This document shows positions 47,901 to 62,052 of a stretch of DNA of 64,000 nt, piece after piece. Made by a program: the position numbers and the translations under genes. This DNA comes from Trachelipus rathkii (lineage: Eukaryota; Arthropoda; Malacostraca; Isopoda; Trachelipodidae), in contig JABUQX010027821.1 of NCBI GenBank assembly GCA_015478945.1, forward strand, positions 30,001 to 94,000, written 5' to 3'. The notes under the pieces are model-generated. The model saw only the letters and a list, made by a program, of their open reading frames with translations, made no database searches and had not been told where the DNA came from. The first letter of the stretch is position 1. Every line of letters starts with the position of its first letter.

Positions 47901-50900
47901 CCAGTAAGTTCTGGTTAAGTTGCCCAGTCCCACAGTCAATTTCTCTCTAGTGGGCGAAATAGTAGTTTGACGTCACACTTATATAGATAACTCTAGAGCA
48001 GTATCGAGAACTATAGCCGAAATAAAATGAGGTAGTGAGGGTCGTGCTATATGGTAAGTAGCTTATTGGTGCTCAGTACCTGACCTTCCAGTACACTAGT
48101 TTCCCAAGGGTTGCTAACGGTGGAGTGTCCCTATGTGCCCACATTCAATTTGGTCCTAGTGGGCTTAGGTTTGTATGACGTCCCATTATATTGGTAAGGA
48201 TTGTGCTTCATGTAAGGAGACATTAACTTAAAAAGAAAGTTCTAGTAGGAGACATAAGTGATATGGCAGGAGTAATACGTAGATTTTTGAAGCGATATCA
48301 AATACATACTGAAGGAGTTAATGTAGATAAAATATATTTGTATATAGTAGTATATCTCTCCATATTAGAGTTCTAGTTATTATAGGGGCATGTCTTAATA
48401 GTGGCTACTTAGACGACCAGAAGCTGTAGTGCCATTGCAACAGGTTCCGGTTTAAGTGCTCTAAGTCCCGAACAGTCATATTATTCCTAGTGGGCGTTTA
48501 AGTAGCGTTGACCGTCCTTCAAAGTAGAGACATTAGTAGTAATACTGAGTAAAGGACTAAGGAAGATGGATGAGTAGTGGGAGCGCTCAAGATGTGTACT
48601 AACCGATCTTAGTGCACATGCTTCAGGGACCGGTCTTAAGTTTGCCAGTCGGCCACAGTCGAATTTGCCTGGGGCTAGGTAGGAGGGGTTGAGGGCGTCC
48701 TTAGTAGGACGGCACTACGGACTAGTCAGAGAGTACTAAGGAAATTTTATGTTGGTTAGTGGGGGTGCGCCCCTAACACTAGGTGAGCGTAACCCGACCG
48801 GTAGCTGCCCACCTGATAATTGCCAGGCGCGGTCAAGTGGGCTTCTTGCCAGTACGGTAGTCGCACAGCATATTTTTCCTAGTGGAGCTAGGCGTTGACG
48901 TCTGTCTTGAGTAGAGACTAAAGGAACAGAGAAATGCGCGAAGGGTAGTGAGGCGGCTAAATGTGGTAAACTACCCGTGACTTAGGGCCATATGCCAGGT
49001 CCAGCGAGGTGTAGTGATCCCATGTGTCCCACAGTCAGGAGTTCCTAGATTGCGGCATATTAGGTCTTTAGAGAACGTCCTTGAGATAGAAGACGGCAGT
49101 AATAGACTCTGAGTCCCCGGGAATCACTAAGGGAGAATGGGTAGAGGTCCAGGTGGGCGGGCCTTGGAAAAAAGTGAGTGTGGTCGGCTGAGCATACCGA
49201 CTTGAGTGCGGGATGTCCGGCCGCCGCGGAAGGCGGGGGAAGAGTCGGCTGTGGGGGCTGAGTGCCCAGTCCCACAGTCAAGATTTCTAGGTGGGATAGT
49301 GTTGACGTCGGCTTGTAGAGAGATCGGCTAAGGAGATGGGCTAGTGGGGCGCAACTACACAATCACGCGACTTAGGCTCGACACTTGAAGTGGCTCATTG
49401 CCCAGGCCGGTGATATGTGCCCGAAGTTCTCCAACAGTCAATTCTCCTAGTGGGCTGTAGGTTGGACAGTTCAATGGGCTTAGTAGAGACTAACGGATAA
49501 GTCATGAAGAAGTGATAGTGGGGCAGGTACTATAATAGGTTACTAACGTCGTTACTTTAATGCCTATTGCCAAGGCCGATGGGGTAGTGCGGCCTATAGT
49601 CCCACAGTCAAATTTCCTAGTGGGCCTTAATGGTTGACAGTCCCATTAAGTAGAGACTAGTTAACTAGTAGAAAGACTGGGAAGATGAGGTAGTGGGAGC
49701 GCTAAAGATAGTGAACTACCACTAATTGCCTGATTTGCCGAGGCCAGGTTAAGGGTAGGGTGGCCCTTAGTCCCACAGTCAATGTTAAGCTCTGAGTGGG
49801 CTGAAGGTTGTTTGATGCGCAGCTTAGTAGAGAACTAACATTGTTAGAGTACTAAGGAATGGGTAGTTGGTGTGCGCAGCTTAAATAGTGGTAGCTACCG
49901 ACTTTAAGTGCACATTGCTCGGAGGCCATGGATGGGTGGTAGTGCCCTAAATAACGCAGTCCCACAGTCAATTTTTTCCTGGGTTAGTTGGGCTAGGTTG
50001 ACGTCATGGCTTAGTAGAAGAGGCTAGTACTTTAGTAGAGACTAAGGATATATTGGGTAGTGGCAGACCCTAAAATGGTATAACTTACCGACTAGAGGTG
50101 TCACTTGCAGGCCGGTAGTGGCTCCAGGTCCTCACAGTTCTTAATTTCCTAGTGGGCTAGGTTAGACGTCTTAATTACTTTAAGTAGAGCTAGAACTTGA
50201 GTATGAGAACTAAGAAATGGATGATAGGAGGACGCTAAATGGCGGAATATCCGAGCTTTAAGTGCCACTGATTGGCCAGGCCCGTGTTATGTGCCCTAGG
50301 GATAATGTCTTCTCATCATGATCAAAAGTTTCCTAGTGGAGGCCTTAGGTTGACGTTTCCTGGAGTGGGAGAGACTAGAAACTATAGTAGAGAACTAAGG
50401 ATAGATATGTGGTAGTGGAGTGTCGTATATATATAACCTAAATGTGATACATACCTTGACTGATGATGCCATGCCATGCCGGTAAGTGCCCAAAGTCCTC
50501 ACATGTCAATTATCTCTAGTGGTTGCATAGGTTGAAACGTCCTTAGTATTTTGAGACTATAGTAGTACTTAAGTAGAGGATACTATAGGATATGTAGGAA
50601 TCGAGCTAACTGTTGGATCAGAGCGCACTAAAGATTGGTTACTATGTAGCCGAGTCTAGTGTCCGGATTGCCAAAGCCTACCGGTAAGGCTGCCCAGTTC
50701 TCCACAGTCAGAATTCCTAGTGGGCTAGGTTGAGCGTGTCGCGCTTAAGTTATAGATTACGTGGGAACTAGACGAGGTGATCTATAGGAATTTAATGCTG
50801 TAGTAGGGGTCGCTAATAGGATACTCCCGGTACTAATAGTGCCCATTGCCATGGCCAGGCCTCAGCCCTCGGTCCCAGATCTCCACTGGTCAGATTTTGG

Positions 50901-50999
50901 GGCGCTTATGTGGGTCTAAGTAGTTGGACGATCACTTAGTAGAGACTAAAGGAGGTTACTATAATATATTAATGGTCGTAGAATCTGCATAGTCGTGGG

Positions 51000-53900
51000 A
51001 TTGTATGGATTTATTCATTATTATATGGTTAAAATAAGTTGTAGGGCTTTCATATCATTGCATTTTACAAGTCGGTATTATTACTACCAGATAATTTTAC
51101 ATAGTGAAACCGATGGTGTCCGAGGCCTTATGAGTTCCTATTAGGAGTATTATATAGCCGTGATCGCATCTATGTTAATCTATCCACAGTATACTATGAT
51201 TTCATAGTGGACGCTAGTTGATTAAGACGTGGCGTTAGGCTTTTAAGTTGTAGGAGAAACTAAGGTATTGTTTAATATAGGAGGGCTAGGCGCCGAGCTT
51301 ACGGCCGCCTAGTTAAAAATGGTAAACTTGAAGGCTTAATTCTCCTGAAGCGGTTAGTTGCGCAATGGGATTGCGCACAGGGCCATGTAAACCCATAGCA
51401 AAAGTGCGTCCCTTGATCCACACAGCTTCAATTACTTTTAATTATATAATATCAAGTATTAACATTGTCTATTTTAAGTAGTTTGATTACAGATCTTATA
51501 TTACTATTAATTATAATATACATTTTGTAATTAGAGATCTAACGTTAGTAATATCTATTTATATGAGAATTACTAAGGATTTAATTAGTTATACCCATAT
51601 ATGAGTATATTGTGGTCGGACTAAGTAATCTAAATAATTAATAATATGGTACTTAACTATTACTATTCCAGTGAAGAATACTTCGTAATTACAAATATCA
51701 ATTAACCATTAAAATACTTATATTTACTTTAACAGAAATCTATTCTACAGTCTCTTTAATTTTTATTACTAAGATTCAGGCTCTAGGACTGATAACGTCT
51801 ATATCTTAGTAGATGACTATAGTATATAACATATATTTAAGTTAAGGAGACTAATTAGAATAATACCTTAATGATATTTAGGTTTAGGGTAGTGACGGCT
51901 GACCTGATTATTATACGTTAAATGGTGAAATAACTACCGTAAACTTATAAGTATGCCATTTGCCCCTACGGGCATCTAAGTAGTGATACCCTTATATACA
52001 ATAGTTCCACACAAGTCAAATTTCCTAGTTGTCATACGGCTAGTATACTGTTGATTCGTCATTTCTTAGATAGATGGAATATCTATATATTTATATAGAC
52101 ATATTCATATTAGGAGACTCATGATACTATTTAAATATTACTTTAAAGGAGTAAATATGAACGTAGTTATGGAAAAAGGAAGGATCCCTTAACAATAAAT
52201 AACGAATAGTTCCTCATAAACATTTAAATTAGTGCCCATTTAGCAAACTAAGTGAGCCTATTAAGGTTAGTTAGCCCAAGATTTCCACACTAGTCAATTT
52301 CTCATTTAGTAGTGCGACCATATTATTGTCTTAATGAGTGACGTCCTTAGTCATAGGAGTTATACTTATTTATTTTATTTAGATATAACGTGAGTATAAG
52401 AGAACTAAAAGGAATGTGGTAGATGGGCAGGCATTTAAAATCCGGCGTTATCAATCTTTAAACCGATATCTTATATTAGTGCCTAGATTAATTTGCCCAG
52501 AGTACCCTAGGTTAGTGCCCAGTCCCATTCAGTATCTAATTATCCTATAAGATTGGGCAATATTATAGTAGTTTGATACGTACTTATATAGATATATTTA
52601 CTTTAAAGTAGATGATACTTATATAGTTACTTAAGTATATGCAACTAATACAGAAGTGAGTATGAGTATCTTATATGGATTAATGTGAGTAAGGTGGGGC
52701 ATTGCTATAATAAGTGATTACCTTCCACTGGCATTTTTTTTGTAGATTACTACCGTACTAGTGCCATTGCCAAGGGCGCAATGAAATTAATTCTTTAGGT
52801 ATTGGGGCCATTTCGAAATCCCAGATTTCTAGATCAACATATTTTCCTAGAATGAAGAGTAAGGAAATCTGTTTAGTATATTTAATTCGTTAAACACTTT
52901 AGTTTTACCAAAGAGATCAACAAACTACTAGTAGAAAAGAAACATAGCTGGTCATATATGAAATATTGGTTGAAGTGCTGGGGCGAACTAATTAAAATAA
53001 TGAGATAAATAATAATAATAATAATTACATAACCAGTATTCATATGTTCAATATAGTCCATCCCCATTAGCTCCCAGGCCTAATAATTAATAAATCGGTA
53101 AGATTACCGACCACTCCTAGTCCAACAACATTTTAGTATATTCAAAAGGACAAAGGTGAATGCTTACATATACTGGAAATACAAACTACTTATAAAGATA
53201 GTGAGAGCTATCGTAGATCAACAAACTAATTACAGAAGAGATTAAGATGTAAATTACATAAGTTTCGATATTGCAAGTTTAGTGATTGTGTTTCACATAT
53301 AAAGTATAAATTAATAACTTACTAGCATGCACATGCATAAAAGATAATAGAGGCTTTATTTCAATTCAATATAACAATACAGTATGGTGTAGTGTAATAA
53401 TTGATAATAACTAATAATTGATAGGATAGACCAAGATTGATAAATGCCCACAGTACATTAATTTTATACCATTGATAAATGATTAATATTTATATAAGAT
53501 ATGGGATATTGACATAGTTACGTAAGTCGTAAAAATAATAATTAATATATAATAAAAACGTTGGCTTAATAATAAAATTTTAAAATTAAAGGGATAGTCT
53601 TAAGTAGAGAGAAAATACTAAGAAATAAGTTATTATGAAGACTTAAGCGATAATGATAGGTAGTGGTATATATAGGCGCTAAATTAAAGGGTATTAAACT
53701 ACCGACTAATAGTGTACCCATTGTCCAGTAGCCTATATAATATTATAATATATAATATGTATATATGTTTATTATATGCCATCTTATGCGGAGAAAAATA
53801 TTGGTGAGAATATGAATATCATGTTACAAAATTTCCTAGTGGGCTATAGTAATTACTATAAATTAAGTTTAGTATTATTACGTTCACAAATATAGCATAA

Positions 53901-54980
53901 AATGACTAGTATATGTAATGTAAAACTTCTATTCCCAAAAGGTCTAAAAAAAATATGTATATATATATTTGTTAGATCAGCAAATATTTAGCATACTATT
54001 ATCTATAATAATATATTAATATAGGTATATATATAATAACTTATATCCAGTATTAACTAGTGCCAATTTGCACAGGCCAATAGTGTATAGTTAGTACCCA
54101 GTCACTCACAGTCAAATTATCCTTAGTGGGCTAGTATTGATATAGCAAGTACATTATATACTTAGTAATGAAGACTATATTAAGATACATAGTAAAGAGT
54201 AATACTATAAGGAATTATATATTGGTAGTAGTATATTGGCGGCGTATCTATTTAATTGTTACATTAACCTAGAGACTAATATCCTATAGTGCTCTATATT
54301 GCCAGTCACCCTAATTATTATTAATAGCTTTATATTTGCACGACAAACTAATTGTCTTTCATATCAGTGCTAATATATCCTAGTGCGGCCTATATTAATA
54401 GTTGATACGTTCACTTTAAGTATAGAGCAGCATCTATATTAAGATACTATAACTTATAGTATTAGAGACTTAAAGATATATATAATAATGAGGTAGATGG
54501 TTATAGCCGTTGCAGAAGACTAAATTAAAGTATTATTATAGTAGTACTATACCGTTATCTTTGCCTATATTTATTAATTTATTGACCATAATGAGGCTCT
54601 TCTTATTAGTTAATTAGTGCCCAGTTACTACCATCAGATTATCAATTATTAATTTTCTAGTCGCGGCTCGTTAGATCGTACTATAAATATTATATTTACT
54701 TAGCTAATGAGATTACTAAGAGAATAATATACATATATAATGTTACTAATATTAGTATAAATATTATACTAGGTAGTGGGGCGCTAAATTTTATTATATC
54801 CACCGGTGTTCAATATTTACTCACTCGATACTAGTTTGACCATTTTTTGATCACTAAGGCGGTAGATGTTAGTCCCAAGTTCCACACAGTCACCCCTATT
54901 TACCTTAGTTGGGCTATCATAAGGTTGACTGTCACTTCTTAGTATATTGAGAGTAGCTATATTAAAGTATATTATTAAGC
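51000..54980 (+). repeat. Degenerate, AT-loaded section of the satellite
   Basis: Units remain detectable (for example near 51,960, 53,640-53,720, 54,060-54,130 and 54,770-54,790) but are interspersed with A- and T-rich additions, some tens of bases long. Around 52,850-53,560 a stretch with little satellite signal intervenes. Confidence 0.7.
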
Positions 54981-57240
54981 TTTAGAGGATGGAGGAGAGA
55001 CCTCGGATACAGGCACATTCCCATCTTTTCTTTCAACTGCTTTATGGGTTTCTTGCCGATAAGAATGGCGACGCGCCTAACTAGGGCAATATGTTGGGTT
55101 GTACTTAATTATTTTCATAAACTACTATACCGCCTCTAAGTCTCTACGAATCACCTATTGCATTAGTCACCATGCGACACTGAGGATTTGTCGTTTTCAG
55201 TATCTTTCTGAATTTGCACCTTGGAGCGTTTCAAACTTTCTGACACCCGGCTTATTTGATCCCACTATGTCACAAAGGCTTTATTTCTCTAGTTGGGACG
55301 GCTAATAGCTTTAGTGACTTCCCTAACATACCTTTCGTCTTTCTTCGACTTCCCCCGATACCAAAAAGTAGTAACATAAGGCGCATCTAGGAGTAGTAGA
55401 CTAAGGAATGGGTAGTGGGCACTTTTCAACTGATTATTTTCACTTAATTATACCTTTTGCATTTTCCTGTTGTTAGCCATAGTCACACTTCCATTGGATC
55501 CAGACGTGACCAAAAAATATTTAAATTCACCAACTTTATCATTGCTTCCTCAAGGCCCCCCTTTGTGTAAGGCATTGCCCCTCATCAAAGGGAATCTCAC
55601 ACAACTCACACTTCTACTAATTGTTATTTCGATCTCCATTATTTACAGTGGACGCTAGTCAGATCTGTAACTTCAAGTTCTTTCTATTCTAGAGAGTATC
55701 AGGAATACCTCAGCTAAATTCAGAAACATTCTCTAGAGTGAATGCCGCAGCTGACGACCTAGTTACTGAGAGAATGCGTTTCATTCGCGGCAAATATCGA
55801 CTGGACGCCATATAAGTTTGTAGACCGTTTGCAAGCTTCTAATATAATAGAATTAAAATCAAGTGGTTATTCTTTAGGCCGTTTGCGTACGTTATGCTTC
55901 CATCACCCAAAATTTGTTCCCAACGAGTTACACGCCTCTCTTCCATTAATGGAATCGCGTTTATGTTACCCAACTACTAATATTTAGTATTTTCCCACCA
56001 GTCAAGGTCGAAAAATTTTGACGACTCAGTGATTGGCTTTATGTCAGTTTCGATTGTAATTGCGGTCCTCCTTAAGGTAGAGACTATGTAGCAAGGACAA
56101 TATACTCTATATACCTGGATCCACGCTTAGGGCGGGACTTAGTAGCGGTAGGTGCGGGCGAGCAGACTAAGGAAACTATTTATCTGGTGTAACTTGCGAT
56201 TTAACGTATTCTCGTCCTAGTCTTGCCAACCCCATTGACCGAAGTATGGACACCCCACGGTCTTCACCTATTTGTTGCATTCTCCTATGATTTGGTATCC
56301 CAAAAAGAACGAACCTCTTAATCGTTAGGTCACTAAAGTGTATCTCGGCCTTCCAAAACTAAGCGGCCAGACTCCCACACGTTCCAATGTTCCGTAGTGG
56401 GCCTATAATTTCCTCTGTTAAAGAAGTGAAGGAACCACGATCTCTTCAGCTAAAACAGAAGAACCTGGTAAGCACACATTACACAAGTTTTTTCAGTAGC
56501 CCAGGAAGAGTATCAAATGTTATATTGGCTAACATGTGGGTGAGCGTCCGCTAGACCCAAACAGCGAGGAGTGGGACTTAAACCTTCCTCGATCGTCTGA
56601 GTCGTCGCCATGTGCGCCCCAAGGGTCCCACTCACTCTTTATGGAGTTCATCTTTAGATGCGGCTAGGGTGAGTCCGCGTGTCAGTCCTTAGTCCCCAAC
56701 GAGTCACAATTTCAACTTTCCTTCACCCTCTCGTTGGGCCTATTAAGCCCTGCAATAGTGTACGATACGGAGAAGTGGCATATCCCAGTCTACTCACTTG
56801 CAATGTACTTAGGCTCACTCTTAAACATTCCCGTTTTTCTCGTCAACTCTGTGTCTCAAGTAGATTTAGCCAATCGCATTGACCTATCTTACTACAGTTA
56901 GCATTATCCCCTGGTGATCGTCTTCTACCTCATTAATCTAAAGCATAAGAGAAACTGGGGACGTTACTTTATAATTACGGTTACTTATATATCTATTAAC
57001 ATTTATTCACGCAACACTTCATTATGCTGTTTCTTATCCTTACTTGCCAGAGAGTCATTCGGTGTGAATCCTCCAGCTATATTCATAATGCATACCTACC
57101 TCAGTCTTGACTATATTTTCTTACCCTAATCGCGTGGGCAATAGATAAGCGATTGATGTAGAGTTCTCGCTGCATCTGTAAGCTAATGGAGCATTCTTAC
57201 TACATAGCACACTAGTAGAGATCTATATGTAGATGGGCAG
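54980..57240. other. Composition-shifted block inside the satellite
   Basis: Mixed, more C/T-rich sequence with only isolated satellite words, such as GACTAAGGAATGGGTAGTGG at 55,400-55,419, ACTTAGTAGCGG at 56,138-56,149, and CCGTAGTGGGCC at 56,391-56,402. Short frames (60-71 codons) here resemble nothing I know. It may be a different sequence interleaved with the array or poor consensus. Confidence 0.45.
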
Positions 57241-57950
57241 ACTCTCGACCAAAACCTTCGGATAGATGTTAGGAGAATGATATTATAGTAGATATTATAG
57301 AATAGGCGTTACTAATTAAAATTATAAGCGTTTTAACTAGCGTCGAACTAGTGCCAATTGCTATATTGAGTACCTGGATAGTGCCCCCTATATATATATT
57401 ATATAAGTCCCAACTCTTTCAGTTTTTATCTATTATTAATTCTATATAGGTTTGATACGTCATATATACTTAGTTAGAGACAATATAGTTATTATATATA
57501 TTATTAGATATAATAAGTAAACTTTATAGATAGAGTAACTATAAGGTAATATAATATATGGATGTTGGATATTAGTGTGGATAGCCTGCATATTATCATA
57601 ATTATGGTTATTCCATTAATCTTATCCGAACGGGTTATATTGACAGTACATTGCCCCATAGCTGAGGCGCTTATTATTACCTACTCACTATATAGTTATA
57701 ATATACTGGGTTAATTAATGATGCCCTAGATTTACTCCACAGTTCAAATTTATACCTTAAGTAGGGCTTAGAGTGACGTAACAATTACAGATAATTGATA
57801 TCGTTTGTCTCCTGCTGAATGGATCAATTAATTAAGCGTTTATAATCTAAGCCGACCTATATAGTATAATATCATAATAGTGCCATATGCTTCAGGGCTC
57901 TATTATATACTATTACCAGTCGTAAGATATTGTGACCCGAAGTCCCCACC

Positions 57951-60900
57951 CACGAAAGAGAACCATTTTACATTAACAACTCATAACACTTTCTATATTT
58001 GGCATGGATTTGGCTTTATCTCAATGTTTTTGCTGGTCTCTAAGCTTTAATATAAAAGTTTGTAGAAGTTATGTATTTGTTTTATTTCGACTATTTGATC
58101 CTTTAAATTAAATTTGTTTCTATAATTTTGCATTTACTAAATTTCAACTCTTACCACAAGATGGTATATTGTTTATTTTAACTTTAAAAGAAGTATGGGT
58201 AGTAACCAGGGAAGCTGAATCTGTTATAGGATAATTTGACTCTGATTTACAAACTCTTAAGAGCATGGTGACATTAAAATAAAATCTTTTTGATTACCGT
58301 TTCCCGAAAGTTTAATTTTACTCTGGTTTGAATCCACTAAAATTTACTCATTCCCAGATTGATTCCACATCCCTGGACAATCATCTTTTTATCGAATCGG
58401 GCAGTATTTTAGAGGTTATATTATGATGACGATAATATTACAGGAATCAAACACTTGTTAACTATTCTATTGAAGTAACCAAATCATGTGTAAATATTGA
58501 ACTATAATGTGTAGTTGAACTGTCATACAATTTTCAAGTGTTTAAAACTTCCTGGAAAGGTTTAAACTTTTAAATTCGTAGTTTCCCTAACTTAAACTGA
58601 ACAGAAAGCTTAATTTTTTCGAAATATTCAAACTAGTTGAAGAGCATTTTTCCCCAAAAAATGTAAAATGTGCATGTAATTTTCTCAGTGTCTTTCACTA
58701 GAAGAGATTTTAATATTTTAAAATGAATAATATTTTTAAGTTAAAATAAGATCGTCAAAATAAATCTTAACTCAAATGTTCGACTTAAAAAAGAGCGAGA
58801 TAGTGAGGAAAATAATTATGCAAAGAATTATTTTGCAATGGCAAAGAAACTAACGATTGGGTTTTTGGAAATTAAAAAGTTTCGAGTTCTTACTACGATG
58901 TTTCGTTTAACTAACCTTAATATTCATAACTTAAGCAATAATTATCAAAATTGTTAACAGATTAAATGATTTTAAAAACGGTAAAAGTATGAATGTTTTT
59001 TTAATTAAAAGCTTGACGAGGTAGTGAGACAACAAACGACCTGAATTAAAGGCAGTTTCGGACTTTTTAGAATGTGAAATATAAATCGGAAGACTGTGTT
59101 CCTATGGGTTTGAACCAGTTCTTGCTTATATATTCTCCAACCATATGGGAGAAATCTTATAAGAATGCCGTTCATAGAATATTCGGTTTAATTTAATTAC
59201 TATATCAATGCCCTTCACCCTAATAAGTTTTCATTTAAAATATATTTTTTTAAATCTAAGATTTGTCGATTATTTTGGTTTTGATCGTGCAAGAATTTAT
59301 TCCCCGGTACCATTTTCTATAGTTTTTGTAAACATTCAATTTAACTTTAATCGACTCTATTACTGTTTAAAGCACGCTTAAGGAGTGATACACCTATGTC
59401 TTAAGGATAGCCAATAGGTAGCTTTCATAAACTCAATGGGCAGTTCCTCTCCCTTCCGAGACGTTTATCAGTCTGTCACCCGTGAAGCGGTACTCTGCGA
59501 ACAGTTCTTCAAATTACCTTTTTGATTTTTTCAGACTTTCTGAAAAAATTGAAAAATGTTTAAGCAAGTGTTTTGAAGAGGTGTAATAAAATTTCAGATT
59601 TAATTCCGATTAGGTTTCTACCGGAATTTTTGCTTTTCTGCAAAATACCTCAAAATCTTCAGTGAACTATGAAAACAATTCTTCCAGCTATCAATAAAGA
59701 TGTTTTAAAATTTTTAACCACTATCATCCCACCTCATAGTACATCTTGTTCAAGCTAAAAAAAAATAGAAAACATGGTATCGTATATAATTATCCAACCA
59801 CAGACGTCATCAAATATTGTCAAACCTCAGATTTTTAAACTTTTTATTTGGCAATGAACCCACTGCTCAAAACGAGGCCCCATTGAAACTATAAAACAAA
59901 AGCACATCAATGTATATGAACTATTTAACTAAAACCATTTGTATTGTTTTCCAACCTACTTTTAAAAAATGTAAGTAAATTAGCTGTCATATCCTGAGCT
60001 AAACAAACTAATAGAAACCTAAACACTTGCTGAAATATTTTTCTGAAATCTGGGCAAAAGTTTTTTTTTTTTCATTTACATATTGTGACTAGTTTTTATT
60101 TTGTTGTATGAAGAACAAACTTTCCTCAGAATGAAGATATGAAAGAATTTTATAACCTTACCTCATATCCTCCATAAAATATTCTCCTTCCCATAGGAAA
60201 AAAATATCTACTTTCAAATTTCGTCTCTTAATTCTTCATTCACACAAACCAGGGTCATATCTTGTAGCTCTACTTTGTGCTTCCCTGAAGCATTACTTTA
60301 ATGTAGTTGAAGCGCTCCAAACTTCTAACGATACATCGCTTTAAAGGCTGGGTATAACCACTATAGCTTATGATCGTAACTTTCCTTGCAGAGTAAGCAC
60401 ATTCCTATCATTTTACTAGCTCTTCTTTTTTTTATATATATATATAATTCTAAATCCATTTCTTTTTAAGAACACCAGTATTTTCAATATTTGTGCTAAT
60501 TAAAATAGCTATATATTATAATAAATATTATATATCCTTAACGATGCGAAACACCTCTACAATTTTTGCCTACTGAAACATTTGTTTGCCCACTTACCAG
60601 TTAATTTGTCCAAGTCATAACTGCACATCTCATGATCCAACAGAAGGTATCCTAATTACCAAATCATATTTCAAGCTTTATAAACTTGCTTTTTCATTCC
60701 TTCAAAACAAATTATTGTATAGATTAGGATAGAAAGTGTACCAGTGCAGAACATGAGGAAGATCAGCATTCTTACCAGCTCCCATGTCGAGGTTTATGTA
60801 AAAAGCCACTACACGTGTCTTTTTTGTTACATAACCATTTTTTGTTCAGTAAAACTTTTTAACTCCTACCGTTTTAGTTTTTGTACACGCTTGACATGAG

Positions 60901-61535
60901 GTACTTCACTATTGTTGAAATTATTAAATATGAGCGCCGTACTTTGTCAAAAGCGACTAGAAAGTAATAAAAAAAATGAATTAACTGATGCGTTAACACG
61001 TCCCTACCCTTCCTAAAATATTAAATTAAACTTCTTCATCCACCTCCCATAAAGGGTGAACTTCTCTCCTCTCCTCTCCTCCTAGCTTCGACGGCTCTTT
61101 CTCTGGAAATGTACTTCTTCGGATCATTAGTTTCCAATGCTAATGCCGTGAGCTTTGCACTCAGGAAGCGGTTTCAGATCCCACTCAATGGAGCTACCAT
61201 TTTTCGTTTCACTCTAGCCCGTTATTTCTCCTAGAGAATTGTTTCCAATACTAGTTCTGGAGTTTGATGCAAGAATTGAAGTTCCAGGCTGGTGACACAG
61301 TGCCCCAACCTTCCTCCACTTGAAGTCCGACTGCTGATGACATAATTCTGTAGTATCCTTATTTTTTGTTACTGTTCTTCTCATAAAATCATTAAGATTT
61401 TTCTAGATCTAGATCTTTTTAGATTTGACAGTTCTTTCTTAATCTTTCTACTTTTTGAATCTCATTTTCCTTTTCTTCTCTCTCTCTAACAGCATTTATT
61501 AACTCGTGTCGACAGGCAAAAAAAAAGAAAAGAAA
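57951..61535. other. AT-rich single-copy-looking DNA without recognised genes
   Basis: About 3.6 kb with stops in all frames, homopolymer T and A runs, and a CTCTCCTCTCCTCTCCTCC pyrimidine tract at 61,063-61,081. A possible tRNA-like A/B box pair is at 61,128-61,182 (listed separately). Nothing else stands out. Confidence 0.5.
61110..61215 (+). repeat. Possible tRNA-derived SINE head
   Basis: A box-A-like TAGTTTCCAATGCTAATG lies at 61,128-61,145 and a box-B-like GGTTTCAGATCCC at 61,170-61,182, about 42 bases apart. They might be the RNA polymerase III promoter of a decayed SINE. Only one copy is visible, so this is weak. Confidence 0.25.
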
Positions 61536-61791
61536 ATATATATATATATATATATAATATATAATATATAATATATATATAATATAATATAATATATATA
61601 TATATATATATAATTATATATATATAGTATATATATAATATATATATATATATAATATATATATATAGATGTGTGTATAATATATTATATACTATATTTA
61701 TATAAATTATAAGTATATATAAGTAATATATATAATATAATTATATATATTATATATATATATCTATATATTATATATATATATGTATTAG
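61536..61791. repeat. Long AT microsatellite
   Basis: About 255 bp of TA/AT runs directly before the SINE-like cluster. Confidence 0.9.
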
Positions 61792-61796
61792 AAATA

Positions 61797-62052
61797 AGTG
61801 GGAAGGTAAAGAATACTGCTTCTCCGGGATATGGAACCACCCGCATGTTGCGAAATGGGACAATATCTCTCGATGCTTTACGCCTTAGCTATCCACCACC
61901 CTCAACCCAAAAAAGTTGAGTTCAAGAACAGCTTTAAAGCAACTAGCAGGTTCCCTCAAGGCGACATCACCAGGTGGTCCGAGCCTGTCAACCCTCACAT
62001 CCGTTTCTTAATAATATGTAGGGTTAAATATTGCATATGCGCAATTGTATTA
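61797..62052 (-). mobile_element. SINE-like unit, inverted copy
   Basis: Reverse complement of the units that follow. It holds TTCCCACTTATTTC at its far end (61,797), GTTGCGAAATG and GATAGCTAAGGCGTAAAGC on the minus strand, and the AATTGCGCATATGCAATATTT segment at 62,025-62,046. It abuts the first direct copy head to head. Confidence 0.7.

Larger units (their letters stand above)
41941..57950 (+). repeat. Tandem satellite array, inferred unit about 133 bp
   Basis: About 16 kb of tandem units recognisable by recurring words: ACCGACTAGTGCCATTGCC, GGCCGGTAGTGCCCAGT, CCCACAGTCAATTTCC, TAGTGGGCTAGGTTGACGTC, TTAGTAGAGACTA, GACTAAGGAATGGG and AGTGGGGCGCTAAATGG. Joining the most frequent form of each gives about 133 bp; observed spacing is usually 147-190 bp because nearly every unit carries extra bases. 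I estimate 85-105 units. Clearest copies are around 46.0-46.9 kb. The unit is rich in short inverted repeats: ACTACCG with CGGTAGT, CCTAG-TGGG-CTAGG, CCCAC with GTGGG, and palindromic ACTAGT and GACGTC. TAGTAGAGACTA occurs twice per unit. No coding is supported; the few short frames over it are chance. Confidence 0.92.

Noticed and set aside
41941..57950. CRISPR-like array
   Set aside because: The whole unit repeats, with no constant-length unique spacers, and the context is eukaryotic.
41941..57950. Hammerhead ribozyme in the satellite
   Set aside because: Some animal satellites carry one, but I find no CTGATGA...GAAA core at suitable spacing in the inferred unit.
57960..61535. Host gene with introns
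   Set aside because: No exon-like frame, splice-site pair with coding flanks, or recognised protein was found.
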